Shown in pieces: positions 12,569-25,000 of a stretch of DNA of 64,000 nucleotides. A program made the translations under genes and the position numbers. The notes under the pieces are model-generated. The model was not told where the DNA came from. It was given only the letters and a program-made list of their open reading frames with translations, and searched no databases. Every line of letters starts with the position of its first letter. The stretch's first letter is position 1. Where the stretch lies: contig NC_064227.1 of NCBI RefSeq assembly GCF_023101765.2, positions 6,023,592-6,087,591 on the forward strand, given 5' to 3'. The stretch is from Spodoptera frugiperda. Taxonomy: Eukaryota > Arthropoda > Insecta > Lepidoptera > Noctuidae.

Positions 12569-15500
12569 GGCCTATAAAGCTTTTTACTCTTTGAAAGGTT
12601 AACCAGTTCATTATCAGGTGTAGATGGCAGATAACGTGTATACTATTGAGCAATTGCAATTCAATTTGGCCTAATCTAGCAATCGAGTTTAGGACTACGG
12701 CTAGGCATTAGGTTTACGATTCATTGACTCATAAATAATAACGAATGATGAAGGTCTTAGATGATGACAATCAAGGTATGAGTAAATAGATAGATAGAAT
12801 TTAAACTACTTATAAAAATCCAGCAATGGACGGAAATGGGATGATCACACAATCCTCAATATTAACTGTTAATTTATTTAAATCTCATTTCAGAAACTTA
12901 TTACAGAAATATGCAACGACAGAAGTTAGTTTCGTCAAATAAAATTACGCCGAAGCAAAAAAATAATTGCAATTAGGTTACTGACAACAACTGTCAAAAA
13001 GTTTGCGTAATGAAACGACTAGAGATACATGGTTTACAGTAAATAGGAAGACAATCGAACCGTTCAAGGCGAGAGAATGATAGAAAACAGCCAGGCCTTA
13101 GATAATGTTGATGTATCCCAAAATACACGGTAAACATAAAAGACGGGTGATTATTTCATTGTCTAAACGGGCCGCGTGAAGTATTCTGCCAATTCGGTTT
13201 CCGCGAAAAAGGGTTTAACTATGGAATCAACGTTACTACGAGAAACTTGACATTGAAATTTAATTGAAAATCTTCTTAAATTATGGTATTAAAGTCCTTA
13301 TGTATATTTCTGTTTAAACTAGCTTAAGATATGTAAGCAAACCAAATTATTTCTTTGGATATTTTATCTAAAACTGATATAGGTACTCATTACCATACAT
13401 ATTTGCACTGAGTGGCATGAGATGGGACTGCTAGAAGGAAGGAGAAAAATGCCTTAGATTTACTTAATACCTGAAAGTCCCAATTTGTGTCATCACGCTC
13501 GAATTGGTATTACAGGTTGCAACCTACGCACACACTATGCAGTTAATCATACAATAAAATATTAGCACGTGTTTATGCATATCACATCTAGAGGAAAAAA
13601 GTAGTACCTACTTATAAATTTTACATTAAACGATAAAACTTTACGATAAGTGCCAATGACGTCAAATAGGTAATACAATATTTTCATTAATTCATATTTA
13701 ATATTATGTATGACTTCCTTGTTTCAGCAACGGAGCCCGTTTAATAAAAAGGTGATTTTGTTAGCTCGAAACACTACATTTTGTACCAGTTTTGTTACAC
13801 TAGAAAAATCGTCCAGGGACACACTAGGTACGGAGCGGTGTAAGCGAGGTGTACACAATTTAATTTAGCGCCGACGTGGCATACTCTTTTGATGAAAGAA
13901 TTTTCGGGAACAGTCACGAGTGACGGCTGTAACAACGTTATGAAAGATATTGTTCATTGTGTCAGGTTATACAGAAAACTATTCGAGTGGATAAGTACCT
14001 AGAGAAGGTTTAGATTAAGTTTACGCTGAAGTAAAGGAGGTGTTTCTGATGATTAATATTATTAATAAGATTGGTTAGCTAATAACACGCAATGAGAATT
14101 TTATTGTATACCACCTTGTAAAGAACCATCTAAAGAAGTTTTCTACTTTCCTCTATAAAAATATAGGTAGAATACAGTCGAAAAAACAAGACAAGCCATG
14201 ATATATAGGTATCATATCAAAGTATTTATACTTATGTCCAACTCACGACAAAAACCCTTAATTTAGTATATAGAAACTACTTTTTCCTGCAATGTATGCA
14301 TATAAATTTGTAAATACCAGTAGAACATTTTTAGATACTTATCAACTTGATATCTAATTAACGTCAGCTGATATTTAGGTATTTCCTTTTTTAAAGACTT
14401 ACTTTCTTACTTATCTTTACAAATAATTTTAGCGCTCGATCTTAAAAAACGCATTCATTCTTACCTACCTATATTTAATTATGTTGGCATTTATAAATAA
14501 TTATCTGTAACTATAACAGGTTCATTGATATGATGAGTGCCGGAAAAATTGTAAGACCATGAAACTACATTAAAACACGGAAGAGCATAAAATCTTGTAT
14601 ACGAAAGGTAACTGAAATTTAATCGCTCGCTCTATGTATTGTAAACTTTATCCAGCGAAATCGGCGCAAACTAAAATAGCAGAGTTCAAACAATACAGAG
14701 ACTAAACAAAGTCAATCTGTCTATCCAACGGTTTCATATGCCACCACTATATTTAGTTATTGATCTTTTGTATCTGATCACCTGACAGGTCAGGTATACA
14801 ATTTCATTTCATTGATTGAAATGTCTCTTTGTATCAACTGAACTTGCTTTTAGAACTTAATTGAGAGGAAGAATCGGTAGATTATATACTGTAGCTAGTA
14901 CAAATTACGTCCCAAAAAAAATCTTCTCCATTTTAAAAACGCATTCGGTTAAATGTTAGGTTACTTTTCACCATTGAAGAATCTCATTTAATCAAACCAT
15001 CTAAAACTAATTGTAGATAATTGTAATTGATTATAAATATGTCATTATATTATTAATCCTAGATATTAAATAACGACTTTATAGATAAAAATAAAATTAT
15101 GTTGTATCTTCTGACGCACGTTAAACGTTTTGACGCACATTTTTTAGTACTAGATAAGTTGAAAAATGATAAGTTTTGCCGCATTGTTTTCGTAATTTAG
15201 TTTCTTTAGTAAATACGGACAGATTATTCTTATCTCATGTAGGTGCGCATAGACTTGCCGCATTATGTGACTCAAACTAAATTCCTCAGGTTTATTGAGA
15301 CTCACCTAGTTAACTTTACTTTGATCTAGTGAGTAAAACCACAATGAAGTAGATAGGTACATAACAAAATAGCAGATTTTATCGATAAATAACTTTGAAA
15401 ATAAAGGATTTACAAGATCTTTTTAAGTATCTACTACAATAATCTGATAGGTATTTAAAGTACCTACATAATAACATTCTTCATATAACTTTTTACGAAA

Positions 15501-18500
15501 AGTCGTAACCATTCGTCAAACTAACAAGCAAGATTTTTTGCTCATCACCGTCTCGCGTTTATTCTTCCGAGAGAAATAAAAAAAATCGTAAAATCGACCC
15601 GTTTATAGCAAGCTTTAGCCGCCCGAAATCTGCGATTTTTTGCAACGTCAAAAGGAACGGCGAATCGGAGGGCAAACATAGCCGAATAAATAAATTCTTT
15701 TTATTTTTCAATGTTTGCCCAGGTTGTGTGAGCAATTTGCAAATTTTCGACTTTACAACAAAATAACTCAGTGAAATTATGTGAATGAAAGTTTCCTGCG
15801 AGGGTTTACCTTCTTGCCTAAGTAATCGTTGTTCCATGTTTTGTTGTTTTGGCTTTTGGTAACTTCTTTAATCTGAGACTTTTGAACAGAAACGACTGTG
15901 TACTGTTGAAATAAAAGCTTATATTTACCTACGTTACATACCTACATAGGTACGTACACGTATCAATTCAATTCGTAACTAGATATTATGTATAAAAAAA
16001 AACGATAGCTCTTGGCCTTTATTTATTGCTATATTGCAGCAATCAATTTTGGCGCGAAATACATCAAAACGCATCCATCAAAGATCCCAACCGCAACGGA
16101 ATGTCACTATAACGTCTCTAATCACTAAACTATACTTATAGTCACGGAGAAGTTACATTATTATTCTTACACGAATCTTTAATACAAAATAATGTATGTT
16201 GATATTGTATAATAAAGCAATAAGATTGTATTAGGTACGTTTAGCTTTCAAAATTATTTCGTTGGCCCGCTCGGCGACTGTGACGTCATGGCCGGCGCGC
16301 GCAGCCCCACCGATCGATCCAGACCGGTATTTTGCAGCGCTGCAGCAATTTTCTCTATTAGACCGACAACTTCTAACCATGTCCTAAACCGCTTTAAGCG
16401 CTAAACTATTAAGGTTTACAACAGAAAAGGCGGTAAAAGGTTATAAGTACCGCGAATGTGCAATGAAAATGCTACTTTATTGTAACACGTGTTGAGGTAG
16501 CGTAATTTAGATGAGCCATTTTTTGAAAATAATATTCAAAAATAGTAATACCTACTTGCCTTGCAGCGGTTTACTACCCGTATCTATTTCCTACTCTGAA
16601 AATATTACTTACCCAAAATAAGAAAATACCTACCTACTTACTACTATGTTATAACTATGTTATACATATTTAAAAAAGACAAACATATCTTGTTGTAAGC
16701 ACCTACATACTACAAACAAACATCCTTTTAGTTAAGAAAAAACAGAATATTTTTTCTCCTTCAAAATAAAAATGGAAAACAATGACACGGTAGAGTAATT
16801 TCCTTTGATGTAATAATGGTTTAAGAAAAAAAAACGCGACCCTATTGTCATGAATTATGATTTTGCTTCGGGTTAGCTACCAGCTCAAGACAGTCATTTA
16901 GATTTTAACTAAACACACGCAAACATTTTGGAATTTTTCCTAGTCATGTTACTTGCGTTAGCGTGTGTGCAAACTATTATATAATTTGGCTTTCATATTT
17001 TCTCTTACTTGCACAGGCATTAAAATAATCAGCACGTTATTTGTGAACGTTTATTTTTAACAACGCTTTGTAACATTATCATTAGATTTCAACATTTACT
17101 TAACATATTAAACCGCAACATCACTTTATTAGCTGAATAAAACTAAAATCTTTCTTATTAAAACCACAAACGGATCGTGTTTGTTTAATTTTTCCTACAT
17201 AATACCGCTATTAATTTCATTTCGCGCGTTTTGTAAATCCAATATGGCCTCCAAGGGACGAGTTTGCGGAGTTCGTTACACTCGAGGAATTATGGCGACA
17301 TCTAGCGGCACAATAGTGTATTATAAAATTTTATAAGCTTATTTTATGTTGAACTCGAGCGAAACATTGTATACATTTCGTTAACCAAATGATTTTGCAT
17401 TCTTTGAATATATGGATGCTTGTAAAAATACGTCGACGTGGACCTACAAATTTAATTCTGAGAAAAAGCGTTGAGTTATGAATATACACTTTTTGCTTAC
17501 GGTTTAACGTAATAGCTTCTGGTATATGCTAACACAGTAAACTGACGGTTTCGTAGAACATTATATTATATCGATTGATTAATCGAGATATGTACATATC
17601 TTACCTAACATATCACATGATTATCTACTACGGACGTAAGCAGGAAAAGAGATTATCGAAAATAATCTGTAGGTAATTATTGTAAATTAATATCTACAAA
17701 CTTGAATCAAAATACATTTGCAATTATAATTAAAACCATGGAATTGACATTGAGAGAGTTATCTTTTAATAATTTTTCCGTTTCACTCCTGAGGGACTTG
17801 TTTCGATAAAACTCTTACGCAGCGCACACTACAACCAGTTATTGTTTGACAGTGTATTGATTTACAACTCAAAGCTCAACTTTATTTCAGTTCTCTGTAA
17901 GTCATCATTCGGTCTTTACGAGCAGCCACGTTTGTTTATGTCGTTTGCACGCACGGGTTAATTTTGATCCTATGAATACGGAGCTCTGTGTATTGTTGCT
18001 AAGCGGAAAAGTTAAGGCGCTGTGCAGTACCGCGCTAAGTAGAAAAATATTCATGAAATATGGATAAAGTATTGCTAAGTATTGTGCTCGTCTGTAATGT
18101 TGTTTTAACATTTAGTTCAGTTTATTGGGAGTAGAATGTACCTTTGACCTTTCGGTTGGCGGTCAATAACCTGGCTAGGCTATTTTCTGGCAGTGTAAGT
18201 ACTTTTGTAAGCGAGTTGATTTATGAAGTGGAGCATAGGGCGGGTACCTACCTACGTTGCTAATGGTCATAAGACGAACAACAACTTCCAAAGTGTTAGA
18301 CCATTTCTATATTCATGTAGGAAATACCTACTCGCACGGTTATATTACTTTCGTGGGAAGGTACTTTAATAAAATTTCAACGCACATTTGTTCTAAGTCT
18401 GGAAGAGCCGGCTATTTATGTTGTTACGGCACCCATGGGACGCGGCAGGCTTATACATTGTATAATTTGACCCATTTGTGTCTAACAAACCGTAACATAA

Positions 18501-19329
18501 TAATTGGAAAGAGTGAACTACTTTTTACTAGTACTGAAATTACACCTGGGTAAATAAGCACCTAGTTAGTTTTAGTAAATGATGATATTTTACGCCTAAG
18601 TGGTTTTGTACCAACCTACCTACTTAACTTACATGTTTTAATAGCTATAATTTACTATCGTTGTTGACTGTAGGCAATACCTACTTATCTATTATATAAT
18701 TTATAGAATGATTTTTATATACCTGTTATTATATATGTTGGTATACCAAGTGAAGGCAAAACGTGGAGAACCTTGTTAACTTTGTTGATACATACTCATA
18801 TTTACAAATGAATAAATGAATTTAAATTTAAATAGGAATAACTGTTAAAAATATTCATAACTGTTTTCATAAACGCACCCCCAAAGACGTACAGTAAAAG
18901 CTAGAAGGGGGTATTAATTATAAAAAAGCAATTTACACCATTCTGCGTACTGTAGCATGCAGATGGTATATCTAGCACATTTCTCATGGTACAAGGCACA
19001 ATAGGTAGGAACCTCACACATGGCACATGTTAATTTTGCGCTTTTAATTACAAACCACTTATATCGAACTAGCAATTTGTGTCGCTTCAAGCGATGCTTT
19101 AGACGGTCGTATTTGTATTAAGTATTCAGTATGTTTTCTAGCGGCTGGATGTGTTTTTTATTTCTTTATTATTGTTTGCTATTATTTGCCTTCAATACTG
19201 TAAGTATTATCATCATTACGAGGTTTAAATTTCTAAAAGGATAGGCAGAGGTGGACATTTGTGAAGTTTAGCAGCCACTTATAACCAGTTATACTAAGTA
19301 TAATGTTTTATGTACCTAATTAGTATAAG
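12569..19329. other. long non-coding, mostly single-copy stretch
   Basis: No gene is recognised in about 6.7 kb. Points seen: TGACGTCA at 13657-13664 and 16281-16288, and a GC-rich patch at 16265-16330 around the second. GCAAACAT and ATGTTTGC inverted arms lie near 15670-15720. GCGACATCTAGCGGCAC at 17295-17311 is a CTCF-like variant. Minus-strand frames at 15559-15837 and 17905-18111 have no recognisable domains. Confidence 0.55.
16268..16330. promoter_or_regulatory. GC-rich patch with a perfect CRE palindrome
   Basis: TGACGTCA at 16281-16288 is followed by GGCCGGCGCGCGC in otherwise AT-rich DNA. The patch resembles a small promoter or enhancer, but I see no initiator/DPE pair or good splice donor beside it. 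Confidence 0.3.
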
Positions 19330-19490
19330 TGTGGGAGAGCCATGCTTCGGCACGAATGGCCCGGCTCGACCGGAGTGATACCACGGCCTCACAGAAAAAA
19401 TCATTGTGTAAGTGTGGTTACCGGAGGCCCAACAACCCTAAAATTCATAGGTAACCCCCAAAAAGCCGGCAACGCACTTGTTACGCATTT
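19330..19490 (-). repeat. repeat B copy, minus orientation, internally shortened
   Basis: On the plus strand it reads GTGGGAGAGCCATGCTTCGG, GAGTGATACCACGGCCTCAC, GGTTACCGGAGGCCCAACAA and GCCGGCAACGCACTTGTTA. These are the complements of the family's 3' to 5' blocks. The middle palindrome block AACGCAAGCGTT is lost. Confidence 0.75.
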
Positions 19491-19555
19491 TTCGAAAAAG
19501 GGCAAAAAAGTAAGTTTCCAAATCCAGATTTTATGCAATTTCTAAGGTATATATT

Positions 19556-19630
19556 ATCATAGTCATGGCTAACAACAGTTTGTCTCACTACTTATATCAT
19601 GGTAATGGCTAGCCACAGCTTGCCTCACTT
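19556..19630. repeat. two-copy tandem repeat, 40-bp period
   Basis: Two related 35-bp units start at 19556 and 19596, both with the pattern ATCAT.GT.ATGGCTA followed by CACAG or CAACAG and .TTG.CTCACT. They differ at several positions, so the duplication is not recent. Confidence 0.6.
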
Positions 19631-19969
19631 GAGGATTGAATTCATTCCTCGTGATTAAACATACACAACATTTTACAACAGAAAACATATATGTTACAAA
19701 AACAATTGTGAAAAAGGACATAATCGTTAGGATACACTTGATACAAACATACAAACAATAGACACTCACGATTGATAGTGGCCTGGCCTCGACCTCGCAT
19801 AGACAAAAGTATATTTGTCACTTTTTGTCAAATAATGCCGGGTCAAGAGTGACAGAGACGGATCGATTTCATTCTATTTCTGTTTTTAGGTATAGTAAGG
19901 ATAAGTCTTCGATATGACGGAATGTTTGAGTAAATGATATTTATATAATTTTCTATAATGAATTAGTAA

Positions 19970-20110
19970 TGTGACTGCTTTATCGTCGAATTATTAAGAT
20001 TTCAGGTTCGAATCCCGGATCAAGTAAACTATAAACTAGTAGAATTAACTTGTATCCTTAGTATGTATGGTGTATGCTATGTTGGTTGTCCTTAAATAAA
20101 TAAACTATTA
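19970..20110 (+). repeat. tRNA-like SINE fragment
   Basis: GGTTCGAATCC at 20005-20015 is a perfect RNA polymerase III B box. The sequence ends near 20110 in TAAATAAATAAACTATTATT, a SINE-like A/T tail. A convincing A box and clover-leaf arms are missing, so it is not a tRNA gene. It does not match SINE-1, -2 or -3 outside the B box. Confidence 0.4.
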
Positions 20111-20189
20111 TTACATACTATTGTCTATAACCACAATAGGTCATATGCTATAATATTTTTGTATTACCGATATGCATTTCGGTCTAAAA

Positions 20190-20405
20190 CCTAGAGAAAT
20201 TACTGTTCTTTTTTTGGTTTTTCGAATATATATCTGTAGTAGCACGGAGGCTGGAATTATGCCCAGTATATGGCAATAGTCTCACCCCCTATTACATGTG
20301 ACTTATAACTTAAAAGGTGAAAAGTGAGTGTACCTAATGTGCACCTCTGTCTACTCCTTCGAGGATAAAAGGCGTGAAGATCTAGGAAAATAAATGATGA
20401 TAATG
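20190..20405 (+). repeat. SINE-2 body copy
   Basis: It runs from ATTACTG and a T run with GGTTTTTCG, through GTAGCACGGAGGCTGGAATT, CCAGTATATGGCAATAGTCT, CACCCCCTATTACATG and CACCTCTGTCTACTCCTTCG, to AAAGGCGTGA and a GATGATAATGA tail. The reverse-oriented copy at 37944-38120 shares every block. The tRNA-like head is lost here; a head-like fragment is at 31871. Confidence 0.7.
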
Positions 20406-20568
20406 AGAATTAATTTACTAAAGATAGGTAGAATCCTATATATTTTAATGCAAGTCCTAACATTACAAAAAGACAATTACATAAACACACAACAACTAAA
20501 AACAATAAAGGAAAGACATCGGGCAACTAGAACTGCTTAATTCCCGACTTACATGTATTCAACCTACA

Positions 20569-20592
20569 TGACGTCACGCCACGATGACGTCA
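20569..20592. promoter_or_regulatory. paired CRE palindromes
   Basis: Two exact TGACGTCAC sites start at 20569 and 20585, 16 bp apart and in the same orientation. Such close pairs can bind CREB/ATF-type bZIP dimers side by side. No promoter or exon is evident nearby. Confidence 0.3.
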
Positions 20593-20779
20593 CAGGCCCG
20601 CAAATATAGAACAGGCATAAAATAGGACAATAAAATTGCAATATTAATATCTTTGTTATTCGCTGTAATTGTGGAGGGACGTTATGTATGCATAGTAACA
20701 CGCTGTATGCTAAGGGGTAGGCAGAGCACGTATTGAGTGTAACACAGTATTTAATTTTGCTAGTTGTATAATGAGTCCT

Positions 20780-21200
20780 GTGTCGTTAGTAGTAGGAGCG
20801 ATTATTGCCATACAATATACAGAATACTATTAGAAAACTTTGCAGTATTAATGAGAAAACGTTTTCCTGGTAATATACTGCGTCTGATCCAGGAATGAAA
20901 AATGAAATCCAAGACGCAGCTGCGGACTACCTAGCGGGTTACCGGGGCTCCGGCTCGATAAGCAGGAGTAGGAACGGGGTGGTTTTTAGTCAGTAACAGT
21001 CTGACACTCCGTCTCGCCTTGCCCTGGCAAGAGAAGTCATTGGGTGATTTTCCCCCCTTTAAAAAATGTCGTTAGTATTAGGTGTGATTATTGCCATACA
21101 ATACATAGAATACTATTAAAAAACTTTGCGTTATTAATGAGAATTTTCGAAAATCTTTTCAAGGTATTATGCTTCCTCGTATCCAGGACTGAAATCCTGA
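20780..21200. repeat. direct duplication interrupted by a repeat A copy
   Basis: The block at 20780-20900 (TGTCGTTAGTA, GATTATTGCCATACAATA, AGAATACTATTA, AACTTTGC, TTAATGAGAA) recurs at 21066-21195 in the same order and orientation, about 286 bp later. A full-length repeat A copy sits exactly between the two units. Confidence 0.7.
20914..21066 (+). repeat. repeat A copy, full length
   Basis: One of the best-preserved A copies. It starts with GCAGCTGCGGACTACCTAGC, contains the complete CTCGATAAGCAGGAGTAGGA and GTCTGACACTCC blocks, and ends in TTTTCCCCCCTTTAAAAAA. It lies between the two halves of the 20780/21066 duplication. Confidence 0.85.
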
Positions 21201-21576
21201 AACTGAAAGACCTTTGCTTTATAGTCAAACTTCAAACACCACAGGCAGTCGATGTAAAAACTAGTGTAGTTTTTTTTTTTCATTTATTATGTAACGAATT
21301 TTAGATCTTTCACGTTAAAAAAAAGTATAAGTAGCGTTAACTCAATACATACTTAAGTTACACCTAGGGTTGACAACATTTTTTGTAGAAATATAGTATG
21401 TTTTTCAAATATGATCTAAAAAATATAGTACTTTAACAGGGAGGATTAAAAATACAGTTTTGATTTTTTTTCCATGTTTCTCATTCTTTCCATATTTGCA
21501 ATTTGTACATTTTTACCTATACTATATTGATTAAGAAAAGGGCGTACGAAAATATAGTATTTTTGCGTAATATATG

Positions 21577-21911
21577 TCCCACCCAAAACATAAATGTGAA
21601 AGGCTGCCAAGTTCGATAATATTGGAATGCTTCGCCTATAAAAGAAGTGAGATCTAAATAAGTACCAAGTTCCATACACAGACCTCAGTTAAAAATGATA
21701 TAACAAGTTGGCAAGTTTTCACACACTTTGTTATAAACCTACTAAACGCAATGAGTCAAGTAATAATTTGCTATTAAAACTTGCCAAGTTATATCATTTT
21801 TAACTAAGGTCTGTGTATGGAACTTGGTACTTATTTAGATCTCACTTATATAGGCGAAGCATTCCAATATTATCGAACTTGGCAGCCTTTACATTTATGT
21901 TTTGGGTGGGA
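21577..21911. repeat. long foldback (inverted-repeat) element
   Basis: The left arm (21577-21719) and right arm (21776-21911) are near-perfect reverse complements, with a 56-base loop. The ends are TCCCACCCAAAACATAAATG and its complement. Differences are few: a three-base insertion near the loop of the left arm and a small mismatch cluster near AAAAGAAGTG. No protein is encoded. The transcript of either strand would fold into a hairpin of roughly 135 bp. Confidence 0.85.
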
Positions 21912-22480
21912 TTTCATTTATTTTTGTAAGGTTTATTCTTTTTTTCTTATTTTACTTTACTTTGACTAAATACAAACCTTCGTAACGAATTTTAGGTCGG
22001 TACGACCATTGGAAGATATAGATAATTTTTTTGTTTTAGTTCCTTAGGGGTATGAATTTACACCTTCATTATTTTTAAAACCGACTCACACTTGGCCATT
22101 TTCAGATTTTTTCTATTACCTTGACCTAAAGACCTACCTCCATGCCAAATTTCAAGTCAATACGACCATTGGAAGTGGTCTAGGTTTTTGATGAGTGAGT
22201 GAGTGAGTGAGTCAGTCAGTCAGTGAGTGTATAGTAAAAATAGCGATTTTCTGACGTCAATATCTCAAGACCTACAATAGGTACATTAATGAAATTTTGT
22301 ATTTTAGATAAGTAAGTAGATCTCGATAGATACTAGTAATTTCATATGCGTAGATAAAATAGATTTTGAGTTATAGGTGGGTCGAACTTGGCCCGAAATG
22401 GTTCGTGTACCCACGGCCGGTGTGTCGGTTTTTTGCTCGAACTTGGCGGACACACTGCCGTGTGTCTAGATTTCTTCAAC
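21912..22480. repeat. unclassified repeat-like stretch beside the foldback
   Basis: It contains the phrase AATTTTAGGTCGGTACGACC and again AAGTCAATACGACCATTGGA, a short GAGT microsatellite, and ACACACTGCCGTGTGT near 22450. The composition looks like non-autonomous transposon sequence rather than host gene. It lies between possible terminal motifs at 21363 and 22692 (see findings). Confidence 0.4.
22192..22230. repeat. GAGT/CAGT microsatellite
   Basis: A tetranucleotide run, first GAGT units, then CAGT units, then GAGT again. It is a simple sequence repeat inside the unclassified repeat region. Confidence 0.9.
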
Positions 22481-22572
22481 GGTATATAGTACAGAGCCAC
22501 AGAATAATAGGTGCCCCGAAATAAAGTACAATACTAGGTATATAATATAGTACGATTATTATAAAGGAAGAC

Positions 22573-22660
22573 GAGATATTTACCATGTTTATTTATGTCT
22601 ATGAGTTTCCGATATTTCGGCACTGATACAAGCACCATGATCACGGATGAACAGTTTAAA
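22573..22660 (-). repeat. repeat L fragment
   Basis: GATATTTACCATGTTTATTT, GAGTTTCCGATATTTCGGCA and ATGATCACGGATGAACAGTT are the complements of blocks at 24850-24998. A third fragment is at 42951. The family is dispersed and has no reading frame here. Confidence 0.65.
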
Positions 22661-23111
22661 AACTTATAATATAGTACGGTTGACAATCCTAGTTACACTA
22701 AAAAAAAAAAAAACAAAACAAAACAAGATGAAGACCCTATGGCTTGCAAATACCGACCTCAATAAGATGAATTCATTTAAATATCATTTATCGCTTTCCC
22801 GACTTTGGCCACGTGAACTTTTTCGTGACCCCTCGACGATTTAGCACAATATCTGACCTACATTTTAACTGGTAGCTGCTGTCGCCCTAAGCCGAGTTGT
22901 GGCATGATGATATAGCTAAAAACTTTGTATAATAGATTATTATCAGTAAGCTGCAAACTTAATGTCCAATGGGAAAATTTATACTGAAAATGTTATCAAA
23001 TAATCAAATTTCCGACCTTGATAGTCTTGCGACTATTGTGGTCAATTGAGCAATTTTTAGCTGAAAACTCGTTATTTCTAAGATAGCCCTGCTGCCTATA
23101 CATCACCTATC

Positions 23112-23332
23112 AACAGCCTATAAGTGGCCACTGCTGACCAAAGGCTCTTCTCACACGGAGAAGGTTTGAGCATTAATCACCACGCTTGCTGAATGGGGCT
23201 TGGCAATTTCAACCTTATCATTTTTTAGAAATTATAAGCCCAAGTTTCTTCACTCCTTCATTGTTTGTCAGTGGTGTCTAAGTAATCTTAGAAAGTACAA
23301 ATAATTTGGAAAATGTTACATTTTCGAACCCT
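23112..23332 (-). repeat. SINE-3 copy, minus orientation
   Basis: On the plus strand it contains CTTCTCACACGGAGAAGGTT, AATCACCACGCTTGCT, TTATAAGCCCAAGTTTC, TTGTTTGTCAGTGGTGTCTA and finally TTCGAACC, the edge of the tRNA-like B box. These are the complements of the plus-oriented copies at 53979 and 56856. Confidence 0.7.
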
Positions 23333-23895
23333 TACCTTAATGCATGAAAAGCAGACGTCTTTAACTTTAGGTTACCACAACATTTTTAGAGACACAACAG
23401 AAAGCTATGCTGCTTGATTGTTGTCAAATGTTTAGTCAATACCTTTAGATAACCACAAGAGGAGTAAGGGTCGTTATAAAATAAATGTAGTCTTTTCTGC
23501 TGTTACCACACAGCACACACACATAATACTCATATTGATGTGATTAAAAGGTCATTCCCCCATATTCTCTTCACACACTGCGTGAAGAATGACGTCACAG
23601 AATAGTTTTCAAAAGAAAATGTAAAAAGAATTTTAATAAGGTTACAATTGAGGTCGCGTTTAGCTAAGCTTTTAGCTAGTTTGACAGCCAACACGGCTTG
23701 TTACTCAGGCTTGACTCTAAATAGGCTTATTATAGAAGGGTTTTGTTTGTATATTAGTTTTGTAAACTCTTTTCTATATTTGACAGTGGAAGAGAATGCT
23801 GAGATAAATGTTTTGATAATTGGAGTAAAGTGTTTAAAGGATATCTAATATTTTTTTAATACTTTTAGGAAGGTTTTAAGCCTGAGGTGTGTAGG

Positions 23896-24000
23896 ATCAG
23901 TACCCTTAGTATAAGTTTGCTTTACGTTAAAAGTAATCGAAACGAGAGCGCGTTCGGCTCTGATTGGCCAGCTCGAATAAACCAACCAATCAGTCATCGT
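23896..24000 (+). mobile_element. MITE family E, left half
   Basis: It starts with GTACCCTTAGTATAAGTTTG and CTTTACGTT, followed by GAGAGCGCGTTCGGCTCTGA and ACCAACCAATCAG. The right terminal repeat present in the 42103 copy is missing. Confidence 0.65.
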
Positions 24001-24155
24001 TTAAGGTTACTGACTGTAGTTAAACGTCCTAATCAAACGGCTCTGGTTACGATCATCGTGTGAAGAGATTGGAGATGCTTTATTACTCTGAGAAGATTTC
24101 AAATTATTTATGTGTTTTATTATTAAATACAGTATAGTTTGTGTGCAGAACTTAC

Positions 24156-24280
24156 CTTTACAGATTCGTCAGACGAGCGTACAAGGCTGCTTCTCAGGTA
24201 GCCGATAATCGCGCCGCCTCGGCCGCCGCTGCATCACACAAGCCTCCGACACCTCGGTATCACACCCACACACCGTCCCC
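24156..24280 (-). other. second candidate first exon (minus strand)
   Basis: On the minus strand, sequence ending ...AATCTGTAAAG at 24156 is followed by GTAAGTTCTG, a near-ideal 5' splice site. The roughly 125 bases upstream are strongly GC-rich against an AT-rich background. An ATG inside opens a short frame of about 21 codons that stops before the donor, so it behaves as leader sequence with a small upstream ORF, not as a coding exon. A TATAAAG string about 20-30 bases upstream of the proposed start region (near 24300) could serve as a TATA element. The start position is a guess, and no partner exon was identified. Confidence 0.4.
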
Positions 24281-24849
24281 ACCGGCTTTATGTACTTTAT
24301 ATTAAACTAATAACTAAACTAGCACGCCACCCCCACTATACAGTCAAACACATCGTCAAATTAAAGTAAGGCAAGTCCATTTTAAGCACCCAAGATATCC
24401 AAGAAGGTTAGGCGTTAAAGTCTGATCGGGTTTAGGCGTTCGAAATTCAATAAATCGGTTGAACGTTACAATTTGGCTTAGTTGATTTTTTTTTAAGTTT
24501 TTTGTTCTATTATTTTTAAATAATTAAAAGGCTATTCAGCTCCCGTGCTATTACCTACATCCGCGGTTTTTGTGTGTTTTGATACGCGGCGGAGCACGCG
24601 TGGTATACCCGTCTCGCTCCATATAAGGCGTTTTAAAGGGAGTGTCGGGATGGTCTGTCTCTTTCACTCGTCTCGTGGCACATTAACCTGGAACAAGCGA
24701 AGGTCTGATTAGTCTATGAGCTCGGTGCGTGCTGTCGTTACTGTCAAATGACCTAAATGTTGAACTATGTGTGATGGGGAAATAAATGAGAGACTCGTCA
24801 AGAGTATTCATGAGATAAAAAAAACAAACATTCAAATTAAGAAGATAAC

Positions 24850-24998
24850 GAAGATCACTGATGAACTGACAGTTTATCCGTGATCATCGCTTGCAACAGT
24901 GCCGAAATATCGGAAACTCATCGAAATAAATAAACATGGTAAATATCCCGTTTCAAGTTCTAATAATAGTGTTAGTGACCATGTCAGTTTAAAAACTT
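24850..24998 (+). repeat. repeat L copy
   Basis: The best L copy in the window: ATCACTGATGAACTGACAGT, AACAGTGCCGAAATATCGGA, ACATGGTAAATATCCCG and AGTGACCATGTCAGTTTAAA. It shares blocks with 22573-22660 (inverted) and 42951-43015 (direct). Confidence 0.65.
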
Positions 24999-25000
24999 TC

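Noticed and set aside
20780..21200. CRISPR-like direct repeats
   Set aside because: There are only two diverged units around a retroposon; the organism is eukaryotic.
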